Assembly: GCF_000455825.1 (NCBI RefSeq)
Contig: NZ_ATAO01000146.1
Coordinates: 1-64,000, forward strand
Origin: Microbacterium maritypicum MF109
Lineage (GTDB): Bacteria > Actinomycetota > Actinomycetes > Actinomycetales > Microbacteriaceae
Direction: 5' to 3'
Length of the DNA: 64,000 bases
Shown: in pieces, positions 10,693 through 19,385 of the stretch
How the letters are laid out: each line of letters begins with the position of its first letter
How positions within the stretch are numbered: the stretch's first letter is position 1
Position numbers and translations under genes: made by a program
The notes under the pieces: generated by a model
The model's input: only the letters and a program-made list of their open reading frames with translations
Database searches by the model: none
What the model was told of the DNA's origin: nothing

Positions 10693-12108
10693 TCAGACGA
10701 ACATCACGCGTCGGGGCGGCGGGTCGGCATAGTCGCGGCCCAGCGGGCTGTGCCACGTGATGCTGCCGTCCTTCTCCTGCTGAGCGGTCCAGCGATACGG
10801 ATCGGGAATGTCCGGATGCTTGAGCGTGTGGTGGCCCCGGCAGAAGTGGCCGAGGTTGTCGAGCCTGGTCTTCCCTCCCTTCGCATGATCGTGGTTGTGG
10901 TCGATCTCGCTGCGGTGCGCCGGCATGCGGCACCCCGGGAAGCGGCAGTGTCGGTCACGCGCGCGCAGGAACCGTCGCATCCCCTCGGTCGGCGTATAGG
11001 TGTCTGTCTCGACCACCATGCCTGTTGGGTCGAGGAACAGACGGGTCCAGCCGGTGTTGCGCCCCGCCAGCTCCCGGACGATGTCGGGGCTCAGGGGGCC
11101 GAGTCCGTCGAGCTCGGCAGCGCGGTCGTCGACGCCGGCGAGTGTGGTCGCCGCGACGGTCACCTGAATGCGGGCCTGGATGCCGTCGAGGGCGTCGCCG
11201 TGTGCGGTGCTCGGATCTGCGGTCAGGAGCAGATCCGAGAACAGGTCCGTCTCGGTCTGCTTCCACGTTCGGGTGTCGGCCGGGAAGTGCGTCAGTTCGG
11301 GATCTGTCGCGAACGTGTCACCATCAGCACCGTGGATCACGCCACCATCGACGAAGTCGACCGATGGGTCGTCGAGGGGAGGCTCATCGGGGTGGTCTAC
11401 CTCCTCGTCGAACCACCAGGGCTGGGGCAGGATCTCGCGGGTGTCTCGGGCCCGCACGACTTCGCGCGTCATCCGGTTGAGTCGGTCGGAGATCGCGGTG
11501 GCGATCCACTCGGGGAGCACCGCGGTGAGAAGTGCCAGGCCGTCGTCGAGTGCTCTCACCGTCACACATCGTTCTTCTGCAGCGCGGCGGTGCCTCTCCA
11601 CGAGCGTCTCGCCGACGAGGGCAGCCGCGACCTGGCGTACATGGGCGCGTGTGCGTGCGGCCGTGTCGCGTTCGGCGACGACGAGCGCCGCGGCTTCGAA
11701 GAGTTCCATGACCGCGGGATCGGCCTTCCTGTTGCGGATCGCTTCGGCGACGACCGCGCAGGCCCTGGAGATCTCTCGCACATGTCCGACGCTGATCATG
11801 CCGTCGGCGAATGCGGCACGGACGGCCGGGAGATGGGTGTGAAGGGCGTGGGCATCGGCGAAGGCGAACTCCATCGAGCCTTTCGACACGTGTCCGGCAG
11901 CGGAGAACTCCGCGATCATCGAGCGATGGATCGCCTCGCGATGAAAAGGGCTCGCGGAGACATCGGCGTCGAGGATGGCGATCTGCTCCGTCAGCAGGTC
12001 TGCGGCCTCGGCTTCGAGTGCGGCGATCCGACGTCTCGTGTCGACCCACGCGTCCAAGACGCGCCGTCGTTGCTCGAGATCGAGGTCGAGATCAGTCGAG
12101 AGTGGCAT
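10693..12108 (-). CDS. DUF222 / HNH endonuclease domain protein (13E12 family)
   Basis: A 471-residue member of the actinobacterial DUF222-HNH family, called 13E12 repeat proteins in mycobacteria. The long helical DUF222 part covers about residues 10-330. The C-terminal HNH nuclease motif is CRFPGCRMPAHRSEIDHNHD followed by NLGHFCRGHH, with the zinc and catalytic histidines intact. The biological role of the family is unsettled; several mycobacterial members are DNA-damage induced. Consistent with that, a LexA-like box sits just upstream of the -10 box. The start codon is six bases from TAATCT, and GGAGGT fills that gap. Confidence 0.88.
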   Translation of the reverse strand: MPLSTDLDLDLEQRRRVLDAWVDTRRRIAALEAEAADLLTEQIAILDADVSASPFHREAIHRSMIAEFSAAGHVSKGSMEFAFADAHALHTHLPAVRAAFADGMISVGHVREISRACAVVAEAIRNRKADPAVMELFEAAALVVAERDTAARTRAHVRQVAAALVGETLVERHRRAAEERCVTVRALDDGLALLTAVLPEWIATAISDRLNRMTREVVRARDTREILPQPWWFDEEVDHPDEPPLDDPSVDFVDGGVIHGADGDTFATDPELTHFPADTRTWKQTETDLFSDLLLTADPSTAHGDALDGIQARIQVTVAATTLAGVDDRAAELDGLGPLSPDIVRELAGRNTGWTRLFLDPTGMVVETDTYTPTEGMRRFLRARDRHCRFPGCRMPAHRSEIDHNHDHAKGGKTRLDNLGHFCRGHHTLKHPDIPDPYRWTAQQEKDGSITWHSPLGRDYADPPPRRVMFV

Positions 12109-12114
12109 ACCTCC

Positions 12115-12120
12115 AGATTA
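12115..12120 (-). promoter_or_regulatory. -10 box of the HNH gene
   Basis: TAATCT on the - strand ends six bases before the ATG at 12108, so transcription would begin at or next to the start codon. A LexA-like box overlaps its upstream edge. Confidence 0.6.
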
Positions 12121-12134
12121 GAACAAAGCTTCGA
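12119..12134. promoter_or_regulatory. LexA (SOS) box-like site
   Basis: TAGAAC-AAAG-CTTCGA matches the actinobacterial LexA consensus TCGAAC-N4-GTTCGA at 10 of 12 half-site positions. It overlaps the -10 box of the HNH gene, where a repressor would block polymerase. The same TAGAA...CTTCGA form recurs before imuA'. Confidence 0.55.
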
Positions 12135-12170
12135 ATATCGTAAGGTGTGATGGCGGTGCATGCCGGGATA

Positions 12171-12542
12171 TCAGTGAAAGCTCTCGTCGTTCCGCCCGCG
12201 CAGTTTGTCGATGTCGCGACGTTCTCGCTTGGTGGGGCGTCCGGCCCCGCGGTCGCGGAGTCCCAGCGCTGCCTGGGGCTCGCGCTCGGGAGTGCGATCC
12301 TCGTAGGCGAGCGCGGCCACCGGAGCCCCCACGCGCTTGACCAGCAGCTGACGGACGATGAGGATCCGATCGAATCCCGCAATGCGTATGCGCAGCTCAT
12401 CTCCGATGCGAACCTGCTGCGCGGCCTTCACCTTGTCTCCGTTCACCCGTACATGCCCCGCTCGGCATGCGGTCGTCGCGGCCGACCGCGTCTTGTAGAC
12501 GCGGATGGCCCAGAGCCAGCTGTCGACACGGGCGGCATCCAT
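12171..12542 (-). CDS. S4-domain RNA-binding protein (Hsp15-like)
   Basis: A 123-residue protein with an N-terminal S4 domain, DSWLWAIRVYKTRSAATTAC, then GHVRVNGDKVK. A basic tail, GRPTKRERRDIDKLRG, follows. This is the layout of the Hsp15 (HslR) family, which binds stalled 50S subunits carrying nascent chains. The start ATG shares one base with the stop codon of the YhhN gene upstream, so the two are translationally coupled. Role in ribosome rescue is inferred from the family. Confidence 0.85.
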   Translation of the reverse strand: MDAARVDSWLWAIRVYKTRSAATTACRAGHVRVNGDKVKAAQQVRIGDELRIRIAGFDRILIVRQLLVKRVGAPVAALAYEDRTPEREPQAALGLRDRGAGRPTKRERRDIDKLRGRNDESFH

Positions 12543-13210
12543 CAAGTGCTCCTCTTCCGCAGCGTCACGAGGGCGCCGGCAACGATCAGGCCTTGGCCGA
12601 TCGTATAGGTGAGCATGACTGCAGGGCTGCTCCAGGACGGCAGCGAATCGGGGAGGAACAGGCGGAAGGCGAGGATGGTGTCGCTGGCGAGGAAGAAGGC
12701 CCCGCCGACCGCGATGAGGGGGTGACAGCGCGCTGAGAATGCCGCGGTTCCGCCGAGCACGAGCCCGTAGGCGGCGACGGCGATGAGCAGGTCGCCCGTG
12801 TGCGGACCCAGGGCCGTGATCATCCCCACCCACCAGGCGGCGTACACCAGCGCCCACCAGGGCATGCGCCGGACGGACAGGTGGCGCGCGAACAGCACGA
12901 TGTATGCCACGTGGGCGATGCCGAAGAAGGTCAGCATCAGAGGCAGCTCCGGGCCCTGGGGGAAGAAGGTGCCGGCACCGTCGCCGAGCCAGGAGAACGA
13001 CAATGCCGCGACGAGGAGGACGAGCGTGATCCGCGGGGAGAGGCGTCGCGCGGAGACCAGCACCGGAACGGCCAGCAACGGCATCAGCAGCAGCTTCGTG
13101 GGCGCAGCGAGCGGGTTGTCGATGGTCAGGAGGATGACGTGCAGGAGGGACATCACCGCGAACGGGAGAAAGGCCCACATGAGAGCGTGGCGCGGGGCGC
13201 GACGTTGCAT
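12542..13210 (-). CDS. YhhN family membrane protein (lysoplasmalogenase-like)
   Basis: A 222-residue membrane protein with about eight hydrophobic segments. It resembles the YhhN/TMEM86 family, whose characterised members hydrolyse lysoplasmalogen. Typical family features visible are the KLLLMPLLAVPVLV helix and the polar pair SFSWLGD and FFLASDTILAF, where the aspartates are the likely active-site residues. The ATG at 13210 is preferred over an upstream in-frame codon because a TACGAT -10 box lies six bases before it. Function in this organism is not established. Confidence 0.78.
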   Translation of the reverse strand: MQRRAPRHALMWAFLPFAVMSLLHVILLTIDNPLAAPTKLLLMPLLAVPVLVSARRLSPRITLVLLVAALSFSWLGDGAGTFFPQGPELPLMLTFFGIAHVAYIVLFARHLSVRRMPWWALVYAAWWVGMITALGPHTGDLLIAVAAYGLVLGGTAAFSARCHPLIAVGGAFFLASDTILAFRLFLPDSLPSWSSPAVMLTYTIGQGLIVAGALVTLRKRST

Positions 13211-13216
13211 CCCGCC

Positions 13217-13222
13217 ATCGTA
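13217..13222 (-). promoter_or_regulatory. -10 box of the YhhN gene
   Basis: TACGAT on the - strand, six bases before the ATG at 13210, implies a leaderless transcript that would also carry the S4 gene. Confidence 0.55.
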
Positions 13223-13290
13223 GGGTTCGCCCTGACCGGGGGCGACGGGCATCGCCGTCCCCCGCGTCGGCCCCGGCGTCATCCCGCTGT

Positions 13291-13746
13291 TCACGATTCG
13301 ACGGCGACCTGCGTGACGCTGTCGTCGACACTGAGGTGCACGGCCGGCCAGTAGCCTTCGGGGAAGTGCTCTCCGCAGTTGTCGGTGAGGTGCAGTATGA
13401 CGGTGCCGTCGGAGGCCGCCTCGATCGCCTCGATCGTGAGGTCGGAGGCGGCTTCGTCGAGCTCGCGGGGTTCAGGGGCACCCGTGCTGAAATTCGCGAC
13501 GACCGCGTCGGTGGCGATCCGGTGCACGATGTCCAGTCGCTTCACCGCGTCGCGCATGCGGGGAAGGAGCGGTGCGACCTCGTCGGAGCTCGTGCCCTCC
13601 AGCATGAGCTCGACCTCGGTGCCCTCGACGGAGGTGGTGCCGACGAACCAATCGTGCGTCAGTACCGTGCCGTCGGTGAGTTCCGAACGGGCACGGGCGA
13701 ACCTGCCGAGCTCGGGATCGTCGATGGTCGCGTTCTCGTCGGTCAT
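13291..13746 (-). CDS. Conserved hypothetical protein
   Basis: I do not recognise this 151-residue acidic soluble protein with confidence. It has no signal peptide or membrane helix. Its segments (DPELGRFARARSELTDG near the start, NFSTGAPEPRELDEAASDL later, then ILHLTDNCGEHFPEGYWPAV) look like an alternating strand/helix fold, perhaps of the DUF2004 type. The ATG at 13746 is chosen because a TAGCGT -10 box ends seven bases upstream and GAAAGG lies in between. It appears to be transcribed on its own. Confidence 0.65.
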   Translation of the reverse strand: MTDENATIDDPELGRFARARSELTDGTVLTHDWFVGTTSVEGTEVELMLEGTSSDEVAPLLPRMRDAVKRLDIVHRIATDAVVANFSTGAPEPRELDEAASDLTIEAIEAASDGTVILHLTDNCGEHFPEGYWPAVHLSVDDSVTQVAVES

Positions 13747-13753
13747 GCCTTTC

Positions 13754-13759
13754 ACGCTA
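13754..13759 (-). promoter_or_regulatory. -10 box of the 13291-13746 gene
   Basis: TAGCGT on the - strand with a seven-base gap to the ATG. The same hexamer serves the GNAT gene next door. Confidence 0.5.
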
Positions 13760-13780
13760 GTGGCTTCTGGGCGATCGTCA

Positions 13781-14365
13781 TCATGGGGTCAGATCGAGGG
13801 TGACCAGCGCGCGACCAGGTTTGAGCTCGGTCTTCTCCGTGAAGCCGGCGGAGAGGAACGTGCCCAGGGTGCCGTGGAACAGGTCGTTGGTGCGCTTCCT
13901 CTCGCCCCCGGTGTCCACGGGATACCCCTCGATCAGGCGGGCCCCGGAGCCGCGGGCATAATCCACCGCCGCGCGCAGGAGTTCGAGGTTGAGCCCGGCA
14001 CCGCGGTGTTCTCGGCGCACCACGAAGCACGTCACGGCCCACACTGATTCGTCGTCGAACGGCTCGGTGCTGGCCGCCGCGATGATGCGGGTGCGGGGAA
14101 CACGCGCCTGGCGGGTGCGGGGACCGATGCGGATCCAACCTGCGGCCTCGCCGCCGACGTAGGCGATGATTCCCGGCGGCGGGCCGTCGTCGATCTCGGC
14201 GCGGAACATCTCGATGCGTTGCGGAGTCGTTGTCGTGTTCCAGTCCTTGTTGCTGAGCACCGGCCAGATGCACTGACAGCTTGCTCCATCCCCGCCTCCG
14301 GTGAGCGCGTGCTGCACGTCATCCCAACGAGCGGTCGTCGCCACCTCGGTCGTGATCGTCACCAT
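13781..14365 (-). CDS. GNAT family N-acetyltransferase
   Basis: A 194-residue acetyltransferase of the GNAT superfamily, expected to move an acetyl group from acetyl-CoA to an amine. Motif A, which binds the CoA pyrophosphate, is visible as CFVVRREHRGAGLNLELL. The preceding strand ends at VWAVTCFVV. A Cys-rich segment (GASCQCIWPVLSNKDW) near residue 30 is typical of a subgroup whose substrate I cannot name. The ATG follows a TAGCGT -10 box at six bases. Confidence 0.82.
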   Translation of the reverse strand: MVTITTEVATTARWDDVQHALTGGGDGASCQCIWPVLSNKDWNTTTTPQRIEMFRAEIDDGPPPGIIAYVGGEAAGWIRIGPRTRQARVPRTRIIAAASTEPFDDESVWAVTCFVVRREHRGAGLNLELLRAAVDYARGSGARLIEGYPVDTGGERKRTNDLFHGTLGTFLSAGFTEKTELKPGRALVTLDLTP

Positions 14366-14371
14366 GCCGTG

Positions 14372-14377
14372 ACGCTA
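14372..14377 (-). promoter_or_regulatory. -10 box of the GNAT gene
   Basis: TAGCGT on the - strand ends six bases before the ATG at 14365, with no ribosome site in between. Confidence 0.5.
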
Positions 14378-14433
14378 CGCCGGGCATCCGACACTCGCAA
14401 CGCCTCGGTTCGCGGAGGGGGTGGAGATACGGC

Positions 14434-14439
14434 TAAGAT
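14434..14439 (+). promoter_or_regulatory. Putative -10 box for tRNA-Pro
   Basis: TAAGAT, 32 bases before the tRNA 5' end, is the best TANNNT match in the gap. The -35 region is not clear. Confidence 0.35.
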
Positions 14440-14471
14440 AGGGGAGTTGCCTGCGCGAGAGCGCAGAACAA

Positions 14472-14545
<74 letters not shown>

Positions 14546-14551
14546 CCGAGA

Positions 14552-14585
14552 AAGGCCCGGAAACTCGCAAGAGTCTCCGGGCCTT
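14552..14585 (+). terminator. Rho-independent terminator after tRNA-Pro
   Basis: AAGGCCCGGA pairs with TCCGGGCCTT, with an inner ACTC-GCAA-GAGT tetraloop stem. It begins six bases after the tRNA and ends in a short T-rich run. Confidence 0.8.
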
Positions 14586-14690
14586 CTGCATGTCTGGCGC
14601 CGCCGCGCACGCCGACTGTCCCCGGTCCACCGGTCCGCTTCGCTGTGCGACGAGCTGATGCTCTTGCCGAGCACGAGAGGTCACGGGCCG

Positions 14691-14740
14691 GTGCGCAGAA
14701 GACTGTGCAGAAGAGCGTGCAGAAGAGCGTGCAGAAGAAC
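14691..14740. repeat. Short 12-bp tandem repeat
   Basis: GTGCAGAAGAGC occurs at 14705 and 14717 and as GTGCAGAAGAAC at 14729, with a degenerate copy from 14691. The surrounding non-coding stretch, 14586-14821, shows no other supported feature. Confidence 0.7.
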
Positions 14741-14821
14741 GTGGTCTCACCCTCTCTGGACGAGCAGATGCTTCGTCGACGAGGGTTCCCTCACCGTTCC
14801 CGACATTGCTCGTCGAGCAGG

Positions 14822-15247
14822 TCAGCGCGCGGACGTCGCTGCCCCGTCTCCGTCGTTCGTGACCGCGGCGCGCAGCTCCGTCAGGAGTTCGAGCTGCATC
14901 CGGTTGATCGACATGAGGTCCTCGATCTCCTTCTTCGCGGCGAGGTTCGTGTCGTAGTCGTGCTGTGCGAGGGCGGCGGCGATGGCATCCTGCCTCTTCG
15001 CGGCGATCAGAAGGATCGCTCCCTGGAGCCCGGCGAGCATGCTCAGAAAGAGGTTGAGCAGGATGAACGGGTAGGGATCCCACATGAGGGCCGTGCTGTT
15101 GACGATCGCCCAGGCGATCATGAAGAGCACGAACACCCCGATGAACGGCCATGATCCCATCCCGTTCCGAAGCCGATCAGCCGCGCGCTGACCTGCCGTG
15201 AGATGTTCGGCCTGAGCAGTGTGCCAGTTGATGAGAGGTCGCGTCAT
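14822..15247 (-). CDS. DUF1003 membrane protein
   Basis: A 141-residue protein of the DUF1003 family. Two hydrophobic helices (SWPFIGVFVLFMIAWAIVN and FILLNLFLSMLAGLQGAILL) are joined by the family signature WDPYPFILLN. They are followed by an amphipathic helix (RQDAIAAALAQHDYDTNL) and a predicted coiled coil. Its biochemical role is not known to me. The ATG at 15247 is supported by a TACCAT -10 box six bases upstream; nearer codons are internal. Confidence 0.88.
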   Translation of the reverse strand: MTRPLINWHTAQAEHLTAGQRAADRLRNGMGSWPFIGVFVLFMIAWAIVNSTALMWDPYPFILLNLFLSMLAGLQGAILLIAAKRQDAIAAALAQHDYDTNLAAKKEIEDLMSINRMQLELLTELRAAVTNDGDGAATSAR

Positions 15248-15253
15248 CGGCCA

Positions 15254-15259
15254 ATGGTA
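15254..15259 (-). promoter_or_regulatory. -10 box of the DUF1003 gene
   Basis: TACCAT on the - strand, six bases from the ATG at 15247. Confidence 0.5.
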
Positions 15260-15296
15260 CGTCGCCGCACGGTCGGCCCTTCGGATGCACGAGCGC

Positions 15297-16892
15297 TCAC
15301 CGGAAATCGAGCACGTCGTCGCCCCATGCCGCGCGTAGAGGAGCATCGAGGTCGGCGACGAGAGTGTCCTGCCGCTCGATCACGAGGGTCTGACGGCGGC
15401 CGGCCGCATCCGATGCAGAATACGGCGCCCAGGTCGGCGCATCCTTCGCGGTCGCCGCATCCGGTGTGCGTCCGTGCGCGAACGCCGCCCAGCGTTCCTG
15501 CATCCGCACCGAGATCTCCTGCGCGGCTCGGCGGCCGCCGAGCCGGAACGTCGGGTCCTTGGGGCCGCTCGACAGGTTGCCCCACAGGTACGGCAGCTCG
15601 GTCGCGTGCGTCGCACCGAGACCGATCAGACGGAGAAAGGGCGCCGCATGGTCGAAGCGATACAGCCACACATCCGCCACGGTGCTGTGACCCTCCGCTA
15701 TCCACAGCGTCGGCAGACGGAATCCGATGTCGCGGGCGATCCCGAGCCCCACGGCGCCATGCCGCACGTTCTCGTAGGCGGTCCGGACCTGAGCGGCGGA
15801 GGGAAGGGAGATCGTCGGATTGTCCTCGGCCATGTCGGTGAACATCTGTCGGATGCGGTCGTCGGTGATCGGGATGAGAGGCGACTTCATGAACTTGAAG
15901 AGCGACGCCTCGTCCTTGTTCGTCCCGATCAGGAGCGGAACCCGGAGCCCGCGTCCTTCGCGCAGCGCGGTCACCGGCGCCTCCGGAAGAACATCGCCGT
16001 CGATGACGGGCGCGAACGCGAGGGTCCCCGGTGCGTCGTCCGGCACGGCCGCGTACACCTCCATGCTCGCCGCCACGATGTCATCGACGGATGCCGCGCG
16101 CAGAGCCCCCGCGACCGCCGCAGCATCCGTCGAATCGATGCCCAGCTCATGCACGAACCGCGCGGCGACGTCACGCGCCCGTTCGGTCCCGTACATGCTC
16201 GAGGCGGGGGAGGACTGCGCGATCGCGCGGGCGAACAGACCTTCGGCCGAAGGCGTCGCCAGCAGAGTCGTCACCAGCCCTCCTCCCGCGGACTCCCCGA
16301 ACACCGTGACCCTGCCCGCGTCGCCCCCGAACGCCGAGATGTTCTCCTGCACCCAGCGCAACGCGAGCAGCGCGTCCTTCAGGGCCAGGTTGCGATCGAA
16401 ACCCTCATCGGGCAGGAGTCCGGCGAGATCCAGAAAACCGAATGCGCCGAGTCGGTAGTTGACCGTCACGACCACGACCTCGCCGCGCGTGACGAGCGAT
16501 GTCGCATCGAACAGCGGTTGGCTCGATGAGCCGAACGTGTAGGCGCCACCGTGCAGCCATACCATGACGGGGAAGGCGCTCCCGGGTCGCTCCGACGGTG
16601 CCCACACGTTCAGCACGAGGCAGTCCTCGTCCATCACCGCGTCGTCGCCCAGCGGTACGGCGGGGTTGATCTGCTGCGGGCACACGTTGCCGTAGACGGT
16701 GGCGTCGATCTCCTCCTCGACGCTCGGCGCCGCGACGGGATCACGCCAACGCAGCAGACCGACCGGCGCCTGGGCATAGCGGATTCCGCGCCATGAGCGC
16801 GCACCGTCGGCATCCGTGCCGCGGAACGTCCCGGCCGGTGCCGTGACGGTGACGACGCGCGTCTCGTCGTCGGGGGGAGAGTTGTCTGACAT
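15297..16892 (-). CDS. Type B carboxylesterase
   Basis: A 531-residue alpha/beta hydrolase of the carboxylesterase type B family (para-nitrobenzyl esterase-like). The oxyanion-hole motif is WLHGGAYTFGS. The nucleophile elbow GESAGGG near residue 190 holds the serine, GTNKDEASLF holds the acidic region, and the His lies in GATHATELPYLWG. No signal peptide is seen, so it is probably cytosolic. The ATG at 16892 is chosen over one 18 bases upstream because AGGAG sits eight bases before it. It lies 27 bases behind the GAP-family gene and is probably in the same operon. Natural substrate unknown. Confidence 0.9.
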   Translation of the reverse strand: MSDNSPPDDETRVVTVTAPAGTFRGTDADGARSWRGIRYAQAPVGLLRWRDPVAAPSVEEEIDATVYGNVCPQQINPAVPLGDDAVMDEDCLVLNVWAPSERPGSAFPVMVWLHGGAYTFGSSSQPLFDATSLVTRGEVVVVTVNYRLGAFGFLDLAGLLPDEGFDRNLALKDALLALRWVQENISAFGGDAGRVTVFGESAGGGLVTTLLATPSAEGLFARAIAQSSPASSMYGTERARDVAARFVHELGIDSTDAAAVAGALRAASVDDIVAASMEVYAAVPDDAPGTLAFAPVIDGDVLPEAPVTALREGRGLRVPLLIGTNKDEASLFKFMKSPLIPITDDRIRQMFTDMAEDNPTISLPSAAQVRTAYENVRHGAVGLGIARDIGFRLPTLWIAEGHSTVADVWLYRFDHAAPFLRLIGLGATHATELPYLWGNLSSGPKDPTFRLGGRRAAQEISVRMQERWAAFAHGRTPDAATAKDAPTWAPYSASDAAGRRQTLVIERQDTLVADLDAPLRAAWGDDVLDFR

Positions 16893-16919
16893 GCGTGCGG
16901 CTCCTGACATGGTCGTGTT

Positions 16920-17594
16920 TCAGGACAGGTGACGGATGACCTGGGCGGCCTCGTTCGCGGCGAGAACCGCGAACAGCACCGTCATGATCATCGCGTTGTG
17001 CGCGATCATCTCGGACTTGACCCGTTCGAGTGCTTTCGTGACGACCGCCGATCTGCTCGTGGCGACGGCGGCCGTGACGAGCAGCGGCAGAGTGCCGGCG
17101 ACGACCAGCCCGATGCAGAGCCCTCCCGCTGCGAGCAGAGGGAGATGCGCCTCGCCGATCAGTGCACCGCCCTTCAGCGCGAGCGGGATGTTCTTCGTGT
17201 TGGTGACCGCCATGATCGAGCCGAGCGCGGCCGCCTTCGCCGGGGTGACGGCATCGAGGGCCGCGAGCCAGGCCGGCGTCTGGGGTGGCTGGCCATGGCG
17301 GGGGCGAGACGACCAACTCGCGACGGCGAGCGCGGCGAAGCCGAGTGCGAGCACGATGGCGAGGAAGAACGAGACTGTCTTCGCGGTGGCGGAGGGAGAC
17401 CCCGAGGCGGAACCGGCGGAGGTGAGCGCGCCGACCATGACGAACGCGAGGGAGATCGCGATGAACACTGCGGCGTAGACGGGCGCCGCCGTCCGGCCGC
17501 GGGGAGCGAGGATGATCGCGATGATCGCCACGAGGGGCAGCGGCGAGATGAGCATGCCCACAGCCAGCGGGAGGAGGTCATGCAGTTGGTTCAC
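16920..17594 (-). CDS. GAP family (SAP/LysE-like) membrane protein
   Basis: A 224-residue protein with about six membrane helices, resembling the GAP/SAP family related to LysE exporters. In mycobacteria related proteins help move glycolipids across the membrane. Signature stretches are LAVGMLISPLPLVAIIAIIL in helix 1 and NTKNIPLALKGGALIG in the second half. It starts with GTG and lies between the sensor kinase (48 bases upstream) and the esterase. This suggests that the two-component pair controls an export plus hydrolase function; that is inference from order alone. Confidence 0.82.
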   Translation of the reverse strand: MNQLHDLLPLAVGMLISPLPLVAIIAIILAPRGRTAAPVYAAVFIAISLAFVMVGALTSAGSASGSPSATAKTVSFFLAIVLALGFAALAVASWSSRPRHGQPPQTPAWLAALDAVTPAKAAALGSIMAVTNTKNIPLALKGGALIGEAHLPLLAAGGLCIGLVVAGTLPLLVTAAVATSRSAVVTKALERVKSEMIAHNAMIMTVLFAVLAANEAAQVIRHLS

Positions 17595-17642
17595 GTCTCG
17601 TCCGATCGTCTTCGTGTGCCCTTCGGTGGGGCGCAGACGACG

Positions 17643-19385
17643 CTACGGCGGGGTCGGGTGCTCTCCGTCGCGATGTTCGGTTGACACGACAGCCGCGCGC
17701 AGCGGAAGCGCGAACGCGGCTTCCAGGGCGACACCGCCGGGGATGCGGACAAGATGGGCGCCGAGCTCCTGCATCCGTGAGGATGCGCGCAGACGTGTGC
17801 CGCGTGCGGCGATCCCGGGCGACGAGACACGGACGCGAAGCCGAGGTCCGGCGCCGGTCGTCACTCGACGGATCGACACCTCCGCTCGTCGCTCACTCGC
17901 GTGTTTCGCGGCGTTCAGGAGCCCCTCGGCGACGATGTCGTAGCAGTCTCGCACCACCCAGGGGATCGAGGACAGAACATCGCGTGCCTCGTCGTCGACG
18001 TCGACGCGGAGCTCGATGACGTGCGCCCATGTCTCGAAGAGTGCGGTGAGGGAAGTGTGGGCACGGGGATCGTCGGCCGTGGCGAAAGCCTCGGGAAGTC
18101 GGCTCACGACCGTCGCGAGTTCAGCCCGCAGCCGCCGGATATCGTCCGGATCGGGTGTGGGGTGTGCGAGCGCGAACAGAATGCAGGCTCCCTGCGCGTC
18201 CGCGTGCAGGAGGTCGGCGGCGGCTCTGAGGCCGTCGCGAGTGGGGCGGGTGCCGGCACGTGCGAGCTGCTGGGCGTCGGCGACGGCGCTCGACAGTCGG
18301 TGCTGTTCGCTGCGGAGACGGTGCAGCGCGCCGGCGCATGTTCCGGCGGCGAACGCGAACCCGATGTACGCGATGGCGGAGACGGCGGCGAGCAACGGAG
18401 CCACCCCCTGCGCGGCCGCGAGTGCTGCGAGCGCGATGCCGACGACGCAGGAGAGGATCATGAAGAGCAAGGACGCGTGGTAGGGCACCCGAGCGATCGC
18501 GCGGCGTCGAGGCAGGAAGTCGACGAGCGCACCTCCCGCGGCGAGGGCGGCGATCCCGATGAGCAGTTCGAGTGGCGTCTGCGTGCGGGTCGCATAGGGG
18601 AGGAGGCACACCGCGTAGATGAGGGTGACCAGACCCGGCGGCGGGAGGCGGAACGGGACGTACCGAGGCGAGGGGGAAGACCTCGGGTCCGCGCGATCAC
18701 CGAAGCCGTCGCGGGCTCGACGCGGATTCCCGGCCTCCTTCTTCTCGGCGAGCTCGGCGAGACGGTGACTCCACTCGCGGATCCATTCGTGTCCGAGCCT
18801 TCGGACGCCGGTGGGTGTCGGTTCCATCTCGATGATCGCCGCATCGAGGGTCGACTGCGCTCGGTCGAGAAGGTTCCGCGCATCGGTCGCCAGCGCGTGC
18901 GCATCGTCCTGTGCCCGGGCGAGCTCCTGGGCCACGGACCGCAGCAGGGCGTTCGTCCGTCGCAGTGACCGGAGCGAGGATTCCAGCACGGCGATGATGC
19001 TCAGCACGATCATCCAGACGACGATGTTCGTCGCGATCCGGTACGGAAGCTGACCCGAAGGTGGTGCGGGAAGGCCGGCGAGGTGGAGCCAGCCGTCTTG
19101 CGTCACCGGACGCATCGCCGCGCAGACGACGATCCCGGCGGTCACGACGGCTGCTCGCTCTCGCCGGGATCGGCCGCGACGTTCCCATGCGGCGATGCCC
19201 GTGAGCGCCGCGGCGAAGCAGAGCCAGGTCGCGACCATGGCGGGAAGCGCGGTCAGAGTGTCGATGCCGACACCCGTGGGCGCCATGACGGTGAGGGACA
19301 GGGGGAGGGAGGCGGCGATCGACCAGACGGTGAGGAATCGGCCGCCGCCGAAGGCGCGGACAGCCGCACGGCGGAGTTTCCTCAT
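17643..19385 (-). CDS. Atypical membrane sensor histidine kinase
   Basis: A 580-residue protein with two blocks of membrane helices (about residues 17-140 and 252-350), then a cytoplasmic region with a NarL-type layout. DLLHADAQGACIL contains His394 at the place of the usual H-D-x-x-Q of HisKA_3. AEGLLNAAKHA (Asn491) matches the N box. The G1 box expected to read D-x-G-x-G is SSPGIAARG, and no clear G2 box is seen, so ATP binding may be weak or lost. The ATG overlaps the response-regulator stop as ATGA. It is probably the partner of that regulator, possibly as a degenerate kinase or phosphatase. Confidence 0.78.
   Translation of the reverse strand: MRKLRRAAVRAFGGGRFLTVWSIAASLPLSLTVMAPTGVGIDTLTALPAMVATWLCFAAALTGIAAWERRGRSRRERAAVVTAGIVVCAAMRPVTQDGWLHLAGLPAPPSGQLPYRIATNIVVWMIVLSIIAVLESSLRSLRRTNALLRSVAQELARAQDDAHALATDARNLLDRAQSTLDAAIIEMEPTPTGVRRLGHEWIREWSHRLAELAEKKEAGNPRRARDGFGDRADPRSSPSPRYVPFRLPPPGLVTLIYAVCLLPYATRTQTPLELLIGIAALAAGGALVDFLPRRRAIARVPYHASLLFMILSCVVGIALAALAAAQGVAPLLAAVSAIAYIGFAFAAGTCAGALHRLRSEQHRLSSAVADAQQLARAGTRPTRDGLRAAADLLHADAQGACILFALAHPTPDPDDIRRLRAELATVVSRLPEAFATADDPRAHTSLTALFETWAHVIELRVDVDDEARDVLSSIPWVVRDCYDIVAEGLLNAAKHASERRAEVSIRRVTTGAGPRLRVRVSSPGIAARGTRLRASSRMQELGAHLVRIPGGVALEAAFALPLRAAVVSTEHRDGEHPTPP

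Noticed and set aside
10693..12108. Homing endonuclease or mobile element
   Set aside because: No terminal repeats or host gene interruption; DUF222-HNH proteins are ordinary chromosomal genes in this group.
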